From Catellatospora sp. IY07-71 (GTDB lineage: Bacteria; Actinomycetota; Actinomycetes; Mycobacteriales; Micromonosporaceae), in the NCBI RefSeq assembly GCF_018326265.1, contig NZ_AP023360.1, positions 5,985,501-6,049,500 of the forward strand: a stretch of 64,000 bases of DNA, given 5' to 3'. Each line of letters begins with the position of its first letter. The first letter of the stretch is position 1. Below, one piece after another: positions 18,941 through 27,876 of this stretch. Below the pieces are notes generated by a model. It was not told the DNA's origin, searched no databases, and saw nothing but the letters and a program-made list of their open reading frames with translations. The position numbers were made by a program, and so were the translations under genes.

Positions 18941-21597
18941 GGGTCACCGTCGACGGCAGACAGATCGAGCTGCCCTCCGGCGCGACCGTGCTGGAGGCGG
19001 CGCGGGCCGCCGGAGCCGCAGTGCCGACCCTGTGCCACGACGACCGGTTCAGCCCGTCCGGCAGCTGCCGGCTGTGCCTGGTACGCGTCGACGGCCGCGG
19101 CGTCGTCGCGGCCTGCGCCGCGCCGGCTGCCGACGGCGACGTCATCCGCACCGGGGAACCTGACGTCGTCGCGATGGCGCGGCAGGTGCTGGAGCTGACC
19201 GTCGAGCGGCTGCCCGGCGCGGCGCGGCGGCTGCCCACGGAACTGGCCGCGCGGTGCCGCGAGCTCGGGGTGGACGCCGGGGCGTTCGCGGCGGCCGGGC
19301 GCGGGCTGGGCCGCGACGACTCGCACCCCTACGTGCACCTGGACCGGGACCTGTGCATCGCCTGCGGGCGATGCGTGCGCATGTGCGACGACGTGCAGGG
19401 CACGTTCGCGCTCACGCTGGCCGGCCGCGGCGCCGACACGGTCGTCGCGCCCGGTCCGGGCAGGTGGGCGCAGTCGGCGTGCGTCTCCTGCGGCGGCTGC
19501 GTCGACACCTGCCCGACAGGCGCCATCACCCAGGCGGGACGGCCGGTCGCCCCCGCTTCGGCGATCGCGGTGGACACCACGTGCGGGTACTGCGGTGTCG
19601 GGTGCGCGCTGACCGTGCACGTCGCCGAGGGCCGGGTCGACCAGATCACCCCCGATCGCCGCGGTCCCGTCAACCGCGGCCACGCCTGTGTGAAGGGCCG
19701 GTTCGCGTACGGCTTCGCCACGTCACCCGAGCGGCTGACCACCCCGCTGATCCGCGACGGCGACCGGCTCGAACCGGCGAGCTGGGAGGACGCGCTCGCG
19801 TTGATCGGCGAACGCATCGGCGATGTCATCGGCCGCCACGGCCCGGACGCCGTGGCGGCGATCTCCTCGGCCCGCGCCACCAACGAGGAGAACTACCTGA
19901 TGCAGAAGCTGATGCGCACGGTGGTCGGCACGAACAACGTCGACAACTGCTCACGCATCTGCCACGCGCCCTCGGCAGCCGGGCTGACAGCGGCGTTCGG
20001 CCTGGCGGGCGGCACCAACCCCGCCGAGGACATCGAGCGTGCCAGCTGCATTCTGGTCGCCGGAGCCAACCCGACCGAGGCGCACCCCGTGATCGGCGCG
20101 CGTATCCGGCAGCGGGCGCTGTCCGGCGCGAAGCTGGTGGTGATCGACCCGCGCCGCACCGAGCTGGCCGCGCTCGCCGACGTGCACCTGGCCGCCCGCC
20201 CCGGCAGCAACGTGGCGGTGTTCAACGGCCTGGCCCGGATCATGCTGGAACAGGGCTGGACAGACCCCGACTTCCTGGCCGACCGCGCGGACGGGCTTGA
20301 CATCCTCCGCGAGCAGCTGCGCCGGTTCTCGCCGGAACGGGTCGCGGAGCTCAGCGGGGTGGCGCCGCCCGCGCTGCGGGAGGCGGCGCGGCTCTACGGC
20401 ACCGCACACCACCCGATGATCATTTACGGGTTGGGGGTCACCGAGCATACGCACGGCACGGACGGCGTGCGGACGCTGGCGAACCTGGCGATCCTGCGCG
20501 GCGCGGTCGGCACGCCGCACGGCGGCGGCGTGAACCCGCTGCGCGGGCAGAACAACGTGCAGGGCGCATCGGACATGGGCGCGCTGCCGGATCTGCTGCC
20601 CGGCTACCAGCCCGTCGCCGACGCCCGGGCGCGGGCACGGTGTGCGCAGGTGTGGGGCTGCCCCGTGCCGGACCGCCCGGGCCTGCGTATCCCGCAGATG
20701 TTCGACGCGGCGCTCGACGGCCGCCTACGGGCGCTGTACGTCTTCGGCGAGAACATCGTGCAGACCGACCCGGACAGCGGCCACGTGCGCGCGGCGCTGG
20801 CCGCATGCGAGTTCGTCGTCTGCCAGGAGATCTTCCTGACCGGCACGGCCCGGCTGGCCGACGTGGTGCTGCCGGGCGCGTCGTTCCTGGAGAAGGACGG
20901 CACGTTCGTCAACTTCGACCGCCGCTTCCAGCGGATCCGTCCCGCCCTGCCGACACCGGGATCGGCACGGACCGACTTCGCGATCATCCAGGCGGTGGCG
21001 GCCGCGCTCGGCGGTGATCTCGGCTGTGCCACGCCCGCCGCGGCCCTGGACGAATGCGCCCGGGTGGCTCCGCTGTTCGCGGGGGTCTCGCACGCGCGCC
21101 TGGACCGCGACGGCCCCCTGCACTGGCCGTGCCGCTCCACCGACGACCCCGGGCAGCCGCGCCTGCACCTGCGGTCGTTCGCCACGCCGAACGGCCGGGC
21201 TCAGCTCGCCGCCAGAGACTGGCTGCCGCCCGGCGAGCAGCCGGACGAGGCCTACCCGTACGTGCTCATCACGGGACGCCGGCTGACGCACTACAACGCC
21301 GGCACGATGACTCGGCGCACACCCAACCTGGCGTTGCAGCCGCACGAGACCCTCGACATCCATCCCGCCGACGCCGCAGCGCTCGGCCTGCGCGACGGCG
21401 AGGCCGTCGAGATCACCAGCCGGCGCGGCAGCGTCACCGCCATGGCCCGCCTGACCCCGGAGACGGCCCCCGGCCAGGTGTTCCTGGCGTTCCATTTCCC
21501 GGAGGTGGCCGCGAACCTGCTCACCTCCGCAGCGGTGGACGAGGTGACCTCCTGCCCGGAGTACAAGGTCACCGCCGTGCGGCTGCGGCCGCGCTGA
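18937..21597 (+). CDS. fdhA: Formate dehydrogenase catalytic alpha subunit (Mo/W bis-MGD, Cys type)
   Basis: This subunit oxidises formate to CO2. The 886-residue protein has a [2Fe-2S] ferredoxin domain (C33, C44, C47, C60), two [4Fe-4S] motifs (CIACGRCVRMC and CVSCGGCVDTC), then the molybdopterin domain opening with its own cluster (CGYCGVGC and later HACVKGR). The active-site position is Cys342 (codon TGC 19960-19962, in RICHAPS) instead of selenocysteine. The C-terminus has the molydopterin dinucleotide-binding fold (GRRLTHYNAGTMTRR). With fdhB this forms a soluble NAD-linked enzyme of the FdsAB type. The 3' end overlaps the convergent ATPase gene by 29 bp. An FdhD sulfurtransferase is not in the window. 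Confidence 0.93.
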   Translation: MRVTVDGRQIELPSGATVLEAARAAGAAVPTLCHDDRFSPSGSCRLCLVRVDGRGVVAACAAPAADGDVIRTGEPDVVAMARQVLELTVERLPGAARRLPTELAARCRELGVDAGAFAAAGRGLGRDDSHPYVHLDRDLCIACGRCVRMCDDVQGTFALTLAGRGADTVVAPGPGRWAQSACVSCGGCVDTCPTGAITQAGRPVAPASAIAVDTTCGYCGVGCALTVHVAEGRVDQITPDRRGPVNRGHACVKGRFAYGFATSPERLTTPLIRDGDRLEPASWEDALALIGERIGDVIGRHGPDAVAAISSARATNEENYLMQKLMRTVVGTNNVDNCSRICHAPSAAGLTAAFGLAGGTNPAEDIERASCILVAGANPTEAHPVIGARIRQRALSGAKLVVIDPRRTELAALADVHLAARPGSNVAVFNGLARIMLEQGWTDPDFLADRADGLDILREQLRRFSPERVAELSGVAPPALREAARLYGTAHHPMIIYGLGVTEHTHGTDGVRTLANLAILRGAVGTPHGGGVNPLRGQNNVQGASDMGALPDLLPGYQPVADARARARCAQVWGCPVPDRPGLRIPQMFDAALDGRLRALYVFGENIVQTDPDSGHVRAALAACEFVVCQEIFLTGTARLADVVLPGASFLEKDGTFVNFDRRFQRIRPALPTPGSARTDFAIIQAVAAALGGDLGCATPAAALDECARVAPLFAGVSHARLDRDGPLHWPCRSTDDPGQPRLHLRSFATPNGRAQLAARDWLPPGEQPDEAYPYVLITGRRLTHYNAGTMTRRTPNLALQPHETLDIHPADAAALGLRDGEAVEITSRRGSVTAMARLTPETAPGQVFLAFHFPEVAANLLTSAAVDEVTSCPEYKVTAVRLRPR

Positions 21598-24184
21598 GCC
21601 GGCCGCCGCGCCACACCTTATGCGCCGCATCCGCCAGCAGGAGCACGGGCACGGCCAGCGCCGCCAGCGCCCAGCCGAGGGCGGGCGGCCACGACCCGCC
21701 CAGCGCCCGCGCGACGGCCGGCACGCCCAGGAACGCGCACAGCAGCACCAGCTCGGTGGCCACGGCCCACAGCAGCAGCGGGTTACGGCGCGGGTCCAGC
21801 CGGAACGCCGGGCGCACCTCGCTGCGGCACGCGAACGCGTTGGCCAGTTGCCCCAGCACGATCGCGGCGAACGCGGTGCCCGACGCCGCGGCCAGCAACT
21901 CCGCGGACGGCGTCAGACCCCAGCGCCACCCGCCCGCGATCAGCACCGCGGCGAACGCGCCCAGCGACACCATGACCTCGGCCGGGCCGAGCACACCGAA
22001 GGCACGCGCGAGCAGCCTGCGGTCGATGAGCTGCCCGGTCCGCGCCGGGCCGGTGAGGGTGCGCGGGTTGGGTGGTTCGGCGCCCAGCGCCAGCGCCGGC
22101 AGCAGGTCGGTGCCGATGTCGAGCGCCAGGATCTGCAGCACCCCGATGGCCAGCGGGAACGCACCGCCGGTCAGCGCCCAGACCACGAACGGGGCCAGCT
22201 CGGCTACGTTGTCGGTGAGGTGGTAGGTCAGGAAGCGGCGGATGTTGGCGAAGGTCGCCCGGCCGGTCTCCACCGCGGCGACGATGGTCGCGAAGTGGTC
22301 GTCGAGCAGGACCAGGTCGGCGCTCTCCCGGGCGACGTCGCTGCCGGAGGCGCCCATCGCGATGCCGATGTCGGCCTCACGCAGCGCGGGTGCGTCGTTG
22401 ACGCCGTCGCCCGTCATCGCCACCGCGTGCCCGCGGGAGCGCAGCGCCCTGGCGATCCGCAGCTTCTGCTCCGGAGTGACCCGGGCGACGACGACGCCGT
22501 CGCGGTCCACCAGCTCGCCCAGCTCCCGATCGCCGGCGGGCAGCCGGTCGCCGGTCACCACGACCGGTTCGGAAGCACACAGCCCCACCTGCACGGCCAG
22601 CGCCCGGGCGGTGGCCGGGTGGTCACCGGTGACCATCGCGAGGCGGATGTGGGCGCGACGGCAGGCGGCCACGGCCACGCCGACGTCCGGGCGTGGCGGG
22701 TCGAGCAGGCCGACCACGCCGAGCAGCTCGAGGGCGGAGGCGGTGGGCGCGGTGGCCGCCGTGACGCCGGGCCGGCGTGCGACGGCGAGCACCCGCAGAC
22801 CGTCGTCGGCCATGGTGTGCGCGGCCTGCAACGCGGCCTGGACGTCACCGCGGCAGTCGGCCAGCAGCCGCTCCGGGGCGCCCTTGACGTACAGCGTGCC
22901 GCCGCACAGGCTCGCCGCACGCAGCCGCTGCGGATCGAACGGCAGCCACAACTGCTCCGGCTCTCGCTGCGCACGAGCGTCCACGTCGGCTCCTGCCCGC
23001 AGGGCGAGCACGTGCAGCGCCACCTCCATCGGGTCGCCATGCGGCTGCCATGCCTCGCCATGGGGGGTGAGCCTGCCTCGCGAGGCACGCACGGCCGCGT
23101 ACGACAGCTCGGCAACCTGCGCGGCGATGGCGGGCGCGGCGTCGATGCGCCCGTGGGGGTCGTAGCCTTCGCCGGTGACGCTGGCCTGTCCCGCGGGGGT
23201 CCACACCCGCACCACTGTCATCTGGTTGCAGGTGAGCGTTCCGGTCTTGTCGGTGCAGATGAAGGTCACCGAGCCCAGCGTCTCCACCGCCTCCAGGCGG
23301 CGGACGAGGGCGTTGCGGCGGGCCATGGCGTGCGCGCCGTACGCCAGTGCCAGCGTCACCGTGGGCAGCAGGCCCTCAGGCACCAGGGCGACGGTCACCC
23401 CGAGCGCGAACAGGAAACCCTGCCGTGGGGTCAGCCCGAGCAGGAGCCCGACGCCGAACAGCACGCTGCCCGCCGCGACCGCGGTGATCGCGACCACCTG
23501 CACCACCCGGCCCAGCCGCACCGCCAGCGGGCTGGGCGGGCGGCGGGCCGCCTGGCTCATCGCGGCGATGCCGGCCAGCCGGGTGCGGGCACCCGTAGCC
23601 GCCACGACGGTCTCCGCCGCGCCCTCCACGACGAACGTGCCGGCGTACAGCACCTGTCCGGCCTGCGCCCGGCGGGGCACGCTCTCTCCCGTCAGCAGCG
23701 ACTCGTCCACCGCCAGGCCGGCCGCCGACAGCACGTCCAGGTCGGCGCTGACACGGTCCCCGGCCTCCAGCAGGACGACGTCGCCCGGTACCAGGTCGGC
23801 CGCGGCCACGGTGCGGCGATGGCCGTCCCGGCGCACGACCGCCTGTGCGGGCAGCAGGTCACGTAGGCGCTCTACCGCCCGGTCGGCGCGGTACTCCTGG
23901 GCGAACGCGAACACGCCGTTGACCAGCACCACGATGATGATCGCAACGCTGAGCTGCGGCATCCCGGCGAGCAGGGCGAGCACGGCCGCCAGCCACAGCA
24001 ACAGGGCGAAGAAGTGCGTGAGCTGCCGCGTCAGCAGCAGCCAGACCGGCGGCCGGCGAGCCGCGGGCAGCGTGTTCGGACCGAACCGGGCGCGTTGGCG
24101 GGCCGCCTGCGCGGCGGTGAGCCCCGCAGCGGGTACGCCCGCAGCCGCCGACTGCGCCGCCGGACGGGTGTGCGGCCCGCTCAT
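21569..24184 (-). CDS. P-type ATPase, CtpF-like P2 cation pump
   Basis: The 871-residue pump carries SLLTGESVP, PEGLLPTVTLALAYG, CTDKTGTLTCNQM, the nucleotide-domain KGAPERL and AMTGDGVNDAPALREADIGI, with ten predicted membrane spans. It resembles the Ca2+/H+-type P2 ATPases; M. tuberculosis CtpF (Rv1997), a DosR regulon member, is of this class. It is distinct from the 14724 pump: M4 reads PEGL here and PESL there. ATG 24182-24184 has no strong ribosome site but lies 29 bases after the DUF1918 stop, so coupling is likely. Its tail overlaps fdhA (21569-21597) on the opposite strand. Confidence 0.88.
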   Translation of the reverse strand: MSGPHTRPAAQSAAAGVPAAGLTAAQAARQRARFGPNTLPAARRPPVWLLLTRQLTHFFALLLWLAAVLALLAGMPQLSVAIIIVVLVNGVFAFAQEYRADRAVERLRDLLPAQAVVRRDGHRRTVAAADLVPGDVVLLEAGDRVSADLDVLSAAGLAVDESLLTGESVPRRAQAGQVLYAGTFVVEGAAETVVAATGARTRLAGIAAMSQAARRPPSPLAVRLGRVVQVVAITAVAAGSVLFGVGLLLGLTPRQGFLFALGVTVALVPEGLLPTVTLALAYGAHAMARRNALVRRLEAVETLGSVTFICTDKTGTLTCNQMTVVRVWTPAGQASVTGEGYDPHGRIDAAPAIAAQVAELSYAAVRASRGRLTPHGEAWQPHGDPMEVALHVLALRAGADVDARAQREPEQLWLPFDPQRLRAASLCGGTLYVKGAPERLLADCRGDVQAALQAAHTMADDGLRVLAVARRPGVTAATAPTASALELLGVVGLLDPPRPDVGVAVAACRRAHIRLAMVTGDHPATARALAVQVGLCASEPVVVTGDRLPAGDRELGELVDRDGVVVARVTPEQKLRIARALRSRGHAVAMTGDGVNDAPALREADIGIAMGASGSDVARESADLVLLDDHFATIVAAVETGRATFANIRRFLTYHLTDNVAELAPFVVWALTGGAFPLAIGVLQILALDIGTDLLPALALGAEPPNPRTLTGPARTGQLIDRRLLARAFGVLGPAEVMVSLGAFAAVLIAGGWRWGLTPSAELLAAASGTAFAAIVLGQLANAFACRSEVRPAFRLDPRRNPLLLWAVATELVLLCAFLGVPAVARALGGSWPPALGWALAALAVPVLLLADAAHKVWRGGRLSAAAAARR

Positions 24185-24213
24185 CGGACGGAAATTCCGC
24201 GGTACTAGATGTG

Positions 24214-24420
24214 CTAGTGCACGCGGTGTGGCGCGTGGGGCGGCTCGATGTGCGCCTCCGAGCCCGGGAACACCATGCTCTCGCGGTCGGTGTCCAGCCA
24301 CCGCACCATGTAGGGCGGCGTGCCGTCCGGATGGCGCAGCTCCGTGATGACACCCACCCGCCGCGGCTCGCCGACGTGGATGGCTTCGAGTACCAGACGG
24401 TCTCCGACATGTGCCCTCAT
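24214..24420 (-). CDS. DUF1918 domain protein (68 aa)
   Basis: The short protein MRAHVGDRLVLEAIHVGEPR, with GVITELRHPDGTPPYMVRW and a later VFPGSEAHI, matches the DUF1918 family, a small SH3-like beta barrel found across actinobacteria. Its function is unknown. ATG 24418-24420 gives the family-typical N-terminus; the open frame extends 15 codons further upstream without support. It lies between the HAD-GH65 gene (82 bp upstream) and the CtpF-like gene (29 bp downstream), all on one strand. Confidence 0.85.
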   Translation of the reverse strand: MRAHVGDRLVLEAIHVGEPRRVGVITELRHPDGTPPYMVRWLDTDRESMVFPGSEAHIEPPHAPHRVH

Positions 24421-24502
24421 GCCTTCACTGTGCTCCCGAAGTCCACCGACCGGCCTGGGAAACACGGAATGTCCCCCGAACTCCCCGGCTGGGCGATACG
24501 GA

Positions 24503-27500
24503 TCATCCCGGCCGCTGGAATTCGCGATGGCGGCCGGCTGCCAGGCGGTGCACCACCCCGTCGACGCAGATGCTGATCGGCGCCGCCTCGCAAGGCCGCA
24601 GCGCGACCCGCAACCGCTGATGGTCGACGTCGATCACGACCCAGTGCCCGCGGTAGAGCACCTCCACGTGCAGCGCGCGCAGCTCCGCGGGCAGCAGGGG
24701 GTGCAGGTAGAGCACCCCGCCGCGGGTCTCCAGGCCGGTGTAGCAGCGCATGGCCAGGTCGATGGTGCCCGCCATGGCGCCCAGGTGCACACCGTTGCGG
24801 GTGCTGCCGCCGCGGGTGTCGGCGAGGTCGGCGCGCAGCGCCTCGGCGAACAGCTTCCAGGACTGCATACGGTCGGCGCGGGCCTGCACCCAGCTGTGCA
24901 CGATCCGGCTCAGGCTCGACCCGTGGGCGACGCGGGCCAGGTAGTAGGCGACGGTGCGCTCGACGGTCGCCGGTTCCAGCGGGTAGCCCAGGCGCCCGAA
25001 CAGCTCCCGCAGCTCCTCCGCCGACAGCAGGTACAGCAGCATCAGCACATCGGCCTGTTTGGACAGGCGGTAGCGGTTCGGCGAGTCACCCTCCCGGCGC
25101 AGCAGTGCGTCGATACCGACGAGGTCGCCGCAGCGCTGCCGGTAACCGGCCCAGTCGAACTCGGCGAGCTCGCCGTAGCCGGCGAACTGGCTGATCACAC
25201 CGTCGTGGAACGGCACCCGCATGCGGCGGCTGATCCGCTCCCACCAGCGGGTCTCCGTCTCGCTGAGCCCGAGCCGCGCCCAAAGCCGGCCGCAGTGGTG
25301 GCCGGCCAGCAGCGCGATCACGTCGAGGGCGCGGCAGAGCACCCATGCGGTCATCACGTTGGTGTACGCGTTGTCGCGCAGGCCGGGCTCCGCCGCGCCC
25401 GGGTAGGCGTCGTGGTACTCGTCCGGCCCGACGACGCCGGAGATCCCGTAGCGGTCGTCGTCGGGGTCGTAGTCCGTGAGCCCGGCCAGGTACCGGGCGA
25501 TCTCGATGATCATCTCAGCGCCGTACTCGGCGAGGAAGTCCACGTCACCGGTGACCTGGTAGTACTGCCAGGTGTCGTAGACGATCGTGATGCCGACGTG
25601 GCGCTGCAGGTGCGAGAAGTCCGGGACCCACCGGCCCGCGACGTGGTCGTACAGCTCCACCGGCGTCTCCTCCCGGCCGTCGCTGCCGCTCTGCCACGGG
25701 TACATCGCCCCGGCGCGGCCCGCGGCCCGCGCGGCCCGCCGGGCGGCGTCCAGCCGCCGCCACCGGTACAGCAGCAGCGCCCGCGACAGCGCGGGCAGCC
25801 GCAGATTCAGCACCGGGAACACGAACATCTCGTCCCAGAACACATGCCCGTGGTATCCCTCCCCGTGCAGCCCGCGGGCAGGCACCCCGGCGTCGAGCTG
25901 GGCGGTGTGCGGCGACAGGGTCTGCAACAGGTGGAAGGTGTGCAGCCGCAACGCGAGGACCACCTCGTCGTCGGCATCCACGGCCAGGTCGAACCGCTCC
26001 CACAACGCACCCCAGGCCGCCTGCTGGGAGTCCAGCAGCTCGGCGAAGGTGCGCGCGGCCGCCACGGCTTCCCGTGCGGCCAGCATCGGCTCGCTGATCG
26101 CGGGGTCACGTGAGGTGGCCACCGCCATGACCTTCTCCACAGCCAGCGGCCGACCCCGCGCCAGCTCACATCGCAGCACCTGCCCCGCGAAGCGCTCCCG
26201 CAGCACCGGCTCGCGCGGCACGGCCAGCGGGCGGCCCGCGCCGTCGCACACCACGGTGCGTGCCGCGGTCGCGATACGGATCCGTGACTGCGTCGTCACG
26301 ACGGTCAGCGCGGCGAGGTCGCCCTCGGCCATGCCGCTCTCCCCCCGCAGGTGCGTCTTGGCCAGCGGGGCGTCCTCGGGAAGGTTGGCGTTGACGACCT
26401 CCCCGTCGACGCCGGAGCACACCTCGACCGTGCCGGACCAGTCCTCGGCCGTGAAGACGGTCTCCAGCGCGGCCAGATGCGACATGCCCATGTGCACCAA
26501 CCGCCGCTGGGTGACCGTGGTGTGGCGGCCGCGCCTGTCGCGGAACCGGAGGCTGCGGGTGAGCACGCCGCAGCGCAGGTCGAGCTCGGTGCGGTAGGCG
26601 ATCAGTTCGGCGGTGGCCGGCTGGAACCAGTCGTCACCCTCGGTGCGGAACCGCAGGTACAGCCAGTTCGGAACGTTCACCAGGTGCTCGTGTTCCAGCG
26701 TGCGGTCCTCCAGCGGGGTGAGCAGCCGGTTGTAGACACCGGCGAGGTAGCTGCCGGGATAGTGCACCCCGTCGGCACGGGCTTCCGGCACGGCGCCGCG
26801 CGTGCCGAGATATCCGTTGCCGGTGGTGCACAGCGCTTCCCGCAGCCCTTCCCGGGAGGGATCGAAACCCTCGTAGCGCAGCACCCAGCCGTCTCCCGCC
26901 TGGCCGCCGCCGCAGAAGTCGCGCCCGGCCGCGGTCAGGCCGGGCGGGCGGCGCGGATGGGACGGGTCCAGGGTGAGGGCGGCCAGATCGGTGACGACCA
27001 GATCGGCGCCCGCCGCGTCCAGCAGGCCGGGATGACCCCGCCGATCCACGCCGACCACCAGACCGAACCCGCCCCGGCGGCCTGCCTCGACACCGGCCAG
27101 CGCGTCCTCGACGATCACCGCACGGTCGGGCGAGACGTTGAGACGCCGGATCGCTTCCAGGTACGTGGCGGGATCGGGTTTGCCGGGCAGGCGCAGCGCC
27201 GCCGCATCCTCACCGTCGACGCGCGCGTCGAACAGCTCGGCGAGGCCGGACGCGGCGAGCACGCGCCCGGCGTTGCGGCTCGCGGTGACGACAGCGGTGG
27301 GCACCCCGGCGGCCCGCAGCGCCCGCACGAGGTCGACCGAGGAGTCGAACGTACGTACGCCACGCTGGTCGAGCAGTTCCATGAACAGCTGGTTCTTCCG
27401 GTTCGCCACAGCCCACACCGTGTCCACGCCGGGCGGGTCGGCAGGACTGCCGTCCGGCAGGAGCCGGTGCCGCGACGCGAGGAACGCCCGCGCGCCGTCC

Positions 27501-27730
27501 AGACGTGGGCGCCCGTCGACATGCGCCCGGTAATCGGCGTCGGGGTCGAACGGTGTGAAACCCGCGCCCTCGTGAGCGCGCAGGACGTCGTCGAAGGCCT
27601 GCTTCCACGCGGCGGCGTGCAGCTGCGCGGTGTCGGTCAGCACGCCGTCGAGGTCGAACACCACCGCGTCGACCTGGTCGACACGCAGCACCCCGGCGCT
27701 CGCCGGGCGAGCTGCGGCCGTCGCGCTCAC
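24503..27730 (-). CDS. HAD (beta-phosphoglucomutase-like) fused to GH65 disaccharide phosphorylase/hydrolase
   Basis: The 1075-residue fusion starts with a HAD domain (about 18-250; VVFDLDGVLTDTAQLHAAAW, TASRNAG, KPDPATYLEAIRRL, VEDALAGVEAG) of the beta-phosphoglucomutase group. It continues with a family GH65 (alpha,alpha)6 barrel; the general-acid Glu is in VVGPDEYHDAYPG, with phosphate-loop-like GSSLSRIVHSW. GH65 enzymes cleave trehalose, maltose or kojibiose, often by phosphorolysis to beta-glucose-1-phosphate, which a fused beta-PGM could convert to glucose-6-phosphate. M. tuberculosis OtsB1 (Rv2006, DosR-regulated) has the same outer domains around a trehalose-phosphatase domain that is absent here. 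GTG 27730 overlaps the stop of a 34-codon ORF. Confidence 0.88.
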   Translation of the reverse strand: MSATAAARPASAGVLRVDQVDAVVFDLDGVLTDTAQLHAAAWKQAFDDVLRAHEGAGFTPFDPDADYRAHVDGRPRLDGARAFLASRHRLLPDGSPADPPGVDTVWAVANRKNQLFMELLDQRGVRTFDSSVDLVRALRAAGVPTAVVTASRNAGRVLAASGLAELFDARVDGEDAAALRLPGKPDPATYLEAIRRLNVSPDRAVIVEDALAGVEAGRRGGFGLVVGVDRRGHPGLLDAAGADLVVTDLAALTLDPSHPRRPPGLTAAGRDFCGGGQAGDGWVLRYEGFDPSREGLREALCTTGNGYLGTRGAVPEARADGVHYPGSYLAGVYNRLLTPLEDRTLEHEHLVNVPNWLYLRFRTEGDDWFQPATAELIAYRTELDLRCGVLTRSLRFRDRRGRHTTVTQRRLVHMGMSHLAALETVFTAEDWSGTVEVCSGVDGEVVNANLPEDAPLAKTHLRGESGMAEGDLAALTVVTTQSRIRIATAARTVVCDGAGRPLAVPREPVLRERFAGQVLRCELARGRPLAVEKVMAVATSRDPAISEPMLAAREAVAAARTFAELLDSQQAAWGALWERFDLAVDADDEVVLALRLHTFHLLQTLSPHTAQLDAGVPARGLHGEGYHGHVFWDEMFVFPVLNLRLPALSRALLLYRWRRLDAARRAARAAGRAGAMYPWQSGSDGREETPVELYDHVAGRWVPDFSHLQRHVGITIVYDTWQYYQVTGDVDFLAEYGAEMIIEIARYLAGLTDYDPDDDRYGISGVVGPDEYHDAYPGAAEPGLRDNAYTNVMTAWVLCRALDVIALLAGHHCGRLWARLGLSETETRWWERISRRMRVPFHDGVISQFAGYGELAEFDWAGYRQRCGDLVGIDALLRREGDSPNRYRLSKQADVLMLLYLLSAEELRELFGRLGYPLEPATVERTVAYYLARVAHGSSLSRIVHSWVQARADRMQSWKLFAEALRADLADTRGGSTRNGVHLGAMAGTIDLAMRCYTGLETRGGVLYLHPLLPAELRALHVEVLYRGHWVVIDVDHQRLRVALRPCEAAPISICVDGVVHRLAAGRHREFQRPG

Positions 27731-27831
27731 GACGGACTGACGAGTGCCTGCGCCGGCACCGAGGGCCTGGCGAGCTCGTCACGCGCCGACTCCGCCCACG
27801 CCCTGCGCGCCTCAGGGGCTGCGACGTCCAT
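27727..27831 (-). CDS. Possible 34-aa leader ORF coupled to the HAD-GH65 gene
   Basis: ATG 27829-27831 opens a 34-codon frame beginning MDVAAPEARRAWAESARDEL and ending VSPS; its TGA overlaps the GTG of the downstream gene as GTGA. No Shine-Dalgarno precedes the ATG, so it could be leaderless or spurious. The exact overlap is the main reason to list it, since the downstream GTG itself lacks a good ribosome site and could depend on coupling. Confidence 0.3.
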   Translation of the reverse strand: MDVAAPEARRAWAESARDELARPSVPAQALVSPS

Positions 27832-27876
27832 GCTTACACGGTATGCGCAGCCGGCCGCGCACCAGGAGGAATCACC

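Noticed and set aside
19960..19962. Possible selenocysteine site in formate dehydrogenase
   Set aside because: The active-site codon is TGC (Cys), with no in-frame TGA and no need for a SECIS element.
24432..24448. TGGACTTCGGGAGC upstream of DUF1918 as a DosR box
   Set aside because: Only 8 of 11 positions fit and it lies 12-25 bases before the start, too close for an activator site.
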